A stretch of DNA of 64,000 bases from Sphingomonas sanxanigenens DSM 19645 = NX02 (GTDB lineage: Bacteria > Pseudomonadota > Alphaproteobacteria > Sphingomonadales > Sphingomonadaceae). Below the pieces are notes generated by a model. It saw only the letters and a program-made list of their open reading frames with translations. It was not told the DNA's origin and made no database searches. Of this stretch, positions 61,555 to 64,000 are shown one piece after another. The stretch is from NCBI RefSeq assembly GCF_000512205.2, contig NZ_CP006644.1, forward strand, positions 2,784,520 to 2,848,519, in the 5' to 3' direction. Made by a program: the position numbers and the translations under genes. How positions within the stretch are numbered: position 1 is the stretch's first letter; each line of letters opens with the position of its first letter.

Positions 61555-62406
61555 ATGTATCCGGATCTCGCGGGCAAGGTCGCCATCGTTACCGGCGCGG
61601 GCCGCCATGGCGGGCTCGGCGCCGCCATCGCCCGCAGGCTGGCGGAAGACGGCGTCCATGTCGTCCTCCACGATCTCGGCCAGACCAAGGGCGCGATGGC
61701 GCCCGAACATGGCGTTGGCCAGGCGAGCGAGCTCGAGCAGATCGCCGAGGAACTGCGCACGCTCCACCCCAACATCGCCACTTTCACCGCCGACATGCGC
61801 ATCGAGGCCGAGGTCGAGGCGCTGGTCGCCTTCGCGGTCGAGCGCTTCGGCAAGCTCGACATCCTCATCAACAATGCTGGCGTCGGCTTCCTGTTCGGCC
61901 CGTTCGTCGATCAGACGCAGGAGATGTGGGACACGGTGCTCGACGTGAACCTGCGCGGTTCGTTCTTCGCGATGAAGCATGCGATCCGCCAGATGCTCAA
62001 GCAGGACGAACGGCCGGACTGGGGCCGCGGCCGCATCGTCTCGATCGGCAGCCGCGGGTCCAAGTCGGGCTCGGCGCTGACTTCGTCATACATCGCCTCC
62101 AAGCACGGCCTCGTCGGCCTCACCCGCTCGGTCGCGATCGAGATGGGGCCGCAACAGATCAATGTGAACGCGGTCTGCCCGAACCATGTCACCACCGGCC
62201 TCGGCTCGTGGCAGAACGAATATATGGCCAACATGCGCGGCCAGACGCTCGACGAATATCTGGCGGCGATGCGCAGCCGCATCCCGCTGGGCCGCGTCGG
62301 CACGCCGGAAGACACTGCCAATGCCTGTGCCTTCCTGTGCTCCGGCCAGGCGCGCTACATCACCGGCGAGGCGATGAACGTGTCGGGCGGCGAGGAAATG
62401 CACTGA
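61555..62406 (+). CDS. Short-chain dehydrogenase/reductase
   Basis: A 283-residue SDR. VAIVTGAGRHGGLGAAIARR is a variant of the TGxxxGxG cofactor loop. DILINNAGVGFLFGPFVDQ follows, with catalytic Ser in RIVSIGSRGSKSGS, and Tyr and Lys in SSYIASKHGLVGLTRS. The YxxxK here reads Tyr-Ile-Ala-Ser-Lys, as it should. It probably oxidises a hydroxyacyl or alcohol intermediate. It sits 11 bp after the enoate reductase. Confidence 0.92.
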   Translation: MYPDLAGKVAIVTGAGRHGGLGAAIARRLAEDGVHVVLHDLGQTKGAMAPEHGVGQASELEQIAEELRTLHPNIATFTADMRIEAEVEALVAFAVERFGKLDILINNAGVGFLFGPFVDQTQEMWDTVLDVNLRGSFFAMKHAIRQMLKQDERPDWGRGRIVSIGSRGSKSGSALTSSYIASKHGLVGLTRSVAIEMGPQQINVNAVCPNHVTTGLGSWQNEYMANMRGQTLDEYLAAMRSRIPLGRVGTPEDTANACAFLCSGQARYITGEAMNVSGGEEMH

Positions 62407-62439
62407 GTCGCGCTTTTCGTCCCCGAACTTGGCTCGGGG

Positions 62440-62467
62440 AAGCACCGGCGCCGCGATGCCGGTGCTT
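62440..62467. terminator. Hairpin after the SDR gene
   Basis: AAGCACCGGC and its complement form a perfect 10-bp stem with an 8-nt loop. A second, smaller stem (TCCCCGA/TCGGGGA) lies just before it. They lie between the convergent SDR and GlcG/HbpS-like genes. Confidence 0.5.
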
Positions 62468-62595
62468 GAGGGGCCGGCGCAGCGCGTTCCGCTCGACCGC
62501 CGTACGATCGAATTGTTTCGTCGCCGGGCCCTCTGCCATCTGCTCCGCAACCGGTTCCCCCTTTTCCGACGCTAAGCGCCGGGGAGGCGATTTCC

Positions 62596-62994
62596 TCACC
62601 CGATCGCCGCGATCCCCGCCTCGGCGATCGCCACATCCTGCTCGGCATTCCCGCCGGAAACCCCGATCCCACCGATGCACATGCCATCCCAGCGGACCGG
62701 CAGCCCGCCCGGCATCGGCAGATAGTCCGTCAGCCGCAGCAGTTCGGGCTCATCCTTCAGCCGGCTGGTCAGCACCCCGCTCGGCGCACGCATCAGCGCC
62801 GCCGTGCGCGCCTTTGCGGTGGCCACCGCGGGCGTCATCGCCCCTGCCCCGTCGCACCGCTCCAGCCGGAACGGATAGCCGCCATCGTCGACGATCGCGA
62901 TCGTCGCGGCGATACCGATCTCCTGCGCCTTGGCGCGTGCCGCCGCCAGCATGGCATCCAGATCGGCACCGCCGAGCACAGCCTTGGTCTTCAT
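62596..62994 (-). CDS. GlcG/HbpS-family protein
   Basis: A 132-residue protein with the family pattern: AMLAAARAKAQEIGIAATIA-IVDDGGYPFRLERCDGA, then ATAKARTAALMRAPSGVL and GLPVRWDGMCIGGIGVSGGNAEQDVAIAEAG. The family includes heme-binding HbpS and accessory proteins of glycolate and propanediol use. There is no signal peptide in this copy. Start 62994 has AAAGGAAG upstream. It is divergent from the GntR regulator, which may control it. Confidence 0.88.
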   Translation of the reverse strand: MKTKAVLGGADLDAMLAAARAKAQEIGIAATIAIVDDGGYPFRLERCDGAGAMTPAVATAKARTAALMRAPSGVLTSRLKDEPELLRLTDYLPMPGGLPVRWDGMCIGGIGVSGGNAEQDVAIAEAGIAAIG

Positions 62995-63088
62995 CTTCCT
63001 TTTCCTCCGTCTTCGATCATGATTAAGGGACAAGAGCGCGCCACCCCGGCGTCGAGGGGATCAGGGCTTGATCAAACGCAGCGAAGAG

Positions 63089-63829
63089 ATGGCGTCGGTC
63101 GATCGACTCCAGGCCATTCCGCTCTATCATCAGATCTTCGTGCAACTGCGTGAGGAGATCACCAGCGGCAGCCGTGCCTATGGATCGCGGATGCCGACCG
63201 AAGAGGAACTGTCCGAAAGCTTCGGCGTCTCGCGCATCACCGCGCGGCGTGCGCTGGCCGAACTTGCGGATAACCACCTTGTCGCGCGCAAGCGGCGGGT
63301 GGGTACGCACGTGATCTACCAGTCGCCGGCCAGGCCGATCCAGGGCAGCATCGATCAGGCGATCGAATCGCTGATCAGCTTCGGCCGCAACACGCAGGTG
63401 AAGATCCATGATTTCGAGACGGTGGCGGCACGCGCGCCGGTGACCGACGCACTCGACCTCGCCATCGGCACGCCGGTGCTGCGCGTCACCCGCGTCCGCT
63501 GGCTCGACGACGCTCCGCTCAGCTACATGGTCAGCCATGTGCCCGATGTGCTGGCCGGCGCGATGACGCGCGCGGCGCTCAAATCCACGCCGATGCTCAG
63601 CCTGCTCGAACAGGGCGGCGCCAGGATCGGCGCGGCGAGCCAGACCATCTCCGCCTCGCTGGCGGACGCGCAGCTTTCCAACCTGCTGGACGTCGATATC
63701 GGATCGCCGATCCTTCGTGTCAGCCGCACTGTCATGGATGTCGACAAGCGCCCGATCCAGCATGTGCTCGCCCATTTTCGGCCCGATCGTTACCAGATCA
63801 AGCTCGACCTCCAGTCGGCCTATTCCTGA
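63089..63829 (+). CDS. GntR-family regulator with UTRA domain (HutC type)
   Basis: A 246-residue regulator. The DNA-binding domain contains IPLYHQIFVQLREEITSGSR, RMPTEEELSESFGVSRITAR and RALAELADNHLVARKRRVGT. The effector (UTRA) domain includes LRVTRVRWLDDAPLSYMVSHVPD and ILRVSRTVMDVDKRPIQHVLAHFRPDRYQI. ATG 63089 is chosen; a TTG at 63068 is possible. An adjacent element identical to one at 40.6 kb lies in the next promoter, a probable binding site. Confidence 0.92.
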   Translation: MASVDRLQAIPLYHQIFVQLREEITSGSRAYGSRMPTEEELSESFGVSRITARRALAELADNHLVARKRRVGTHVIYQSPARPIQGSIDQAIESLISFGRNTQVKIHDFETVAARAPVTDALDLAIGTPVLRVTRVRWLDDAPLSYMVSHVPDVLAGAMTRAALKSTPMLSLLEQGGARIGAASQTISASLADAQLSNLLDVDIGSPILRVSRTVMDVDKRPIQHVLAHFRPDRYQIKLDLQSAYS

Positions 63830-63898
63830 CCGCCGGAGCACCGCCGGCGCACGCGGATCGGGCCTTGCATCGTCCATGCGCCGTTCCTGCCACGGATC

Positions 63899-63918
63899 GC
63901 TCATTTGATATAGAAATA
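63899..63918. promoter_or_regulatory. Second copy of the ATTTGATATAGAAATA element
   Basis: The same 16-bp core as at 40591, with GCTC in front here against GCTT there, lies 45 bp upstream of the gene starting at 63963. It follows the GntR gene on the same strand. Confidence 0.5.
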
Positions 63919-63962
63919 AGTGTAATTGGCGCTAAGCTGCCCTTGATGGACGAGAGGGCGAG

Positions 63963-64000
63963 ATGAGCGACTGGACCTCACATGGCGATCCGTTGCTGAC
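63963..64000 (+). CDS. Start of a gene cut by the right window edge
   Basis: ATG with GAGAGGGCGAG upstream begins MSDWTSHGDPLL. Too little remains to assign a family. It is placed directly behind the shared promoter element, so it is probably regulated by the GntR protein. Confidence 0.6.
   Translation, partial: MSDWTSHGDPLL

Noticed and set aside
1-64000. CRISPR arrays, tRNA and rRNA genes
   Set aside because: No regularly spaced repeats and no cloverleaf or rRNA-like sequences were noticed on either strand. A tRNA scan was not possible here.

Overview
The window looks like a chromosome or megaplasmid segment of an alphaproteobacterium, most likely a sphingomonad (Sphingomonadaceae). The grounds are high GC with strongly GC-biased third codon positions, two TonB-dependent receptors beside catabolic operons, tightly overlapping ATGA/TGATG gene junctions, and sphingomonad-style mixes of CaiB CoA-transferases, TRAP and MFS uptake systems and oxygenases. 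No rRNA, tRNA, CRISPR array or replication gene was seen.

Left part (1-17.4 kb): an NmrA-type gene cut by the window edge diverges from an HxlR regulator. A decayed outer-membrane efflux gene follows, then a secreted CocE/S15 hydrolase with a TonB receptor and a MarR regulator. A compact operon (7.46-17.4 kb) encodes a complete TRAP transporter (small permease, large permease, lipoprotein binding protein), three class III CoA-transferases, a very unusual fused 2-hydroxyacyl-CoA-dehydratase-like protein and a CapA-type metallophosphatase. It reads as uptake, CoA activation and further processing of an organic acid.

Middle part (17.4-37.3 kb): a scar region holds a xanthine-dehydrogenase fragment, an esterase, a truncated GH43/CBM6 gene, an intact ISL3 element, remnants of IS3, IS21, IS5 and IS110 elements, and a Phd/PemK-like toxin-antitoxin pair. 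Two 234-bp copies of the same IS3 end, in inverted orientation, bracket 16.4 kb. Inside lies a metabolic island: a peptide-type ABC transporter, a TIM-barrel protein, a PhyH-like dioxygenase, a LysR regulator, a second 2OG-Fe(II) oxygenase, an aromatic-amino-acid-lyase homologue without the MIO-forming triad, and a PhnD-like protein without a signal peptide.

Right part (37.3-64 kb): a large catabolic region. A LeuCD-type hydro-lyase and CoA-transferase diverge from an HMG-CoA-lyase-like enzyme, an N-carbamoylsarcosine/maleamate-type amidohydrolase and two PuuE-like CE4 hydrolases. An aldehyde dehydrogenase, an Asp/Glu-racemase-type enzyme and an FAD monooxygenase converge on them. Then come a methyltransferase, MFS transporter, IclR regulator, a low-GC HNH-like gene inserted beside a duplicated hydrolase end, two alpha/beta-hydrolases whose nucleophile serine is replaced by histidine, a flavoprotein, a GST, a second TonB receptor, an old-yellow-enzyme-type reductase, an SDR, a GlcG/HbpS-like protein and a GntR regulator. 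Three copies of a 25-bp composite operator link three promoters around the IclR gene, and a shared 20-nt element links the 40.6-kb and 63.9-kb promoters. Together these genes suggest ring opening of an N-containing compound to a short or branched diacid, hydration, CoA transfer and C-C cleavage; the substrate is unknown.
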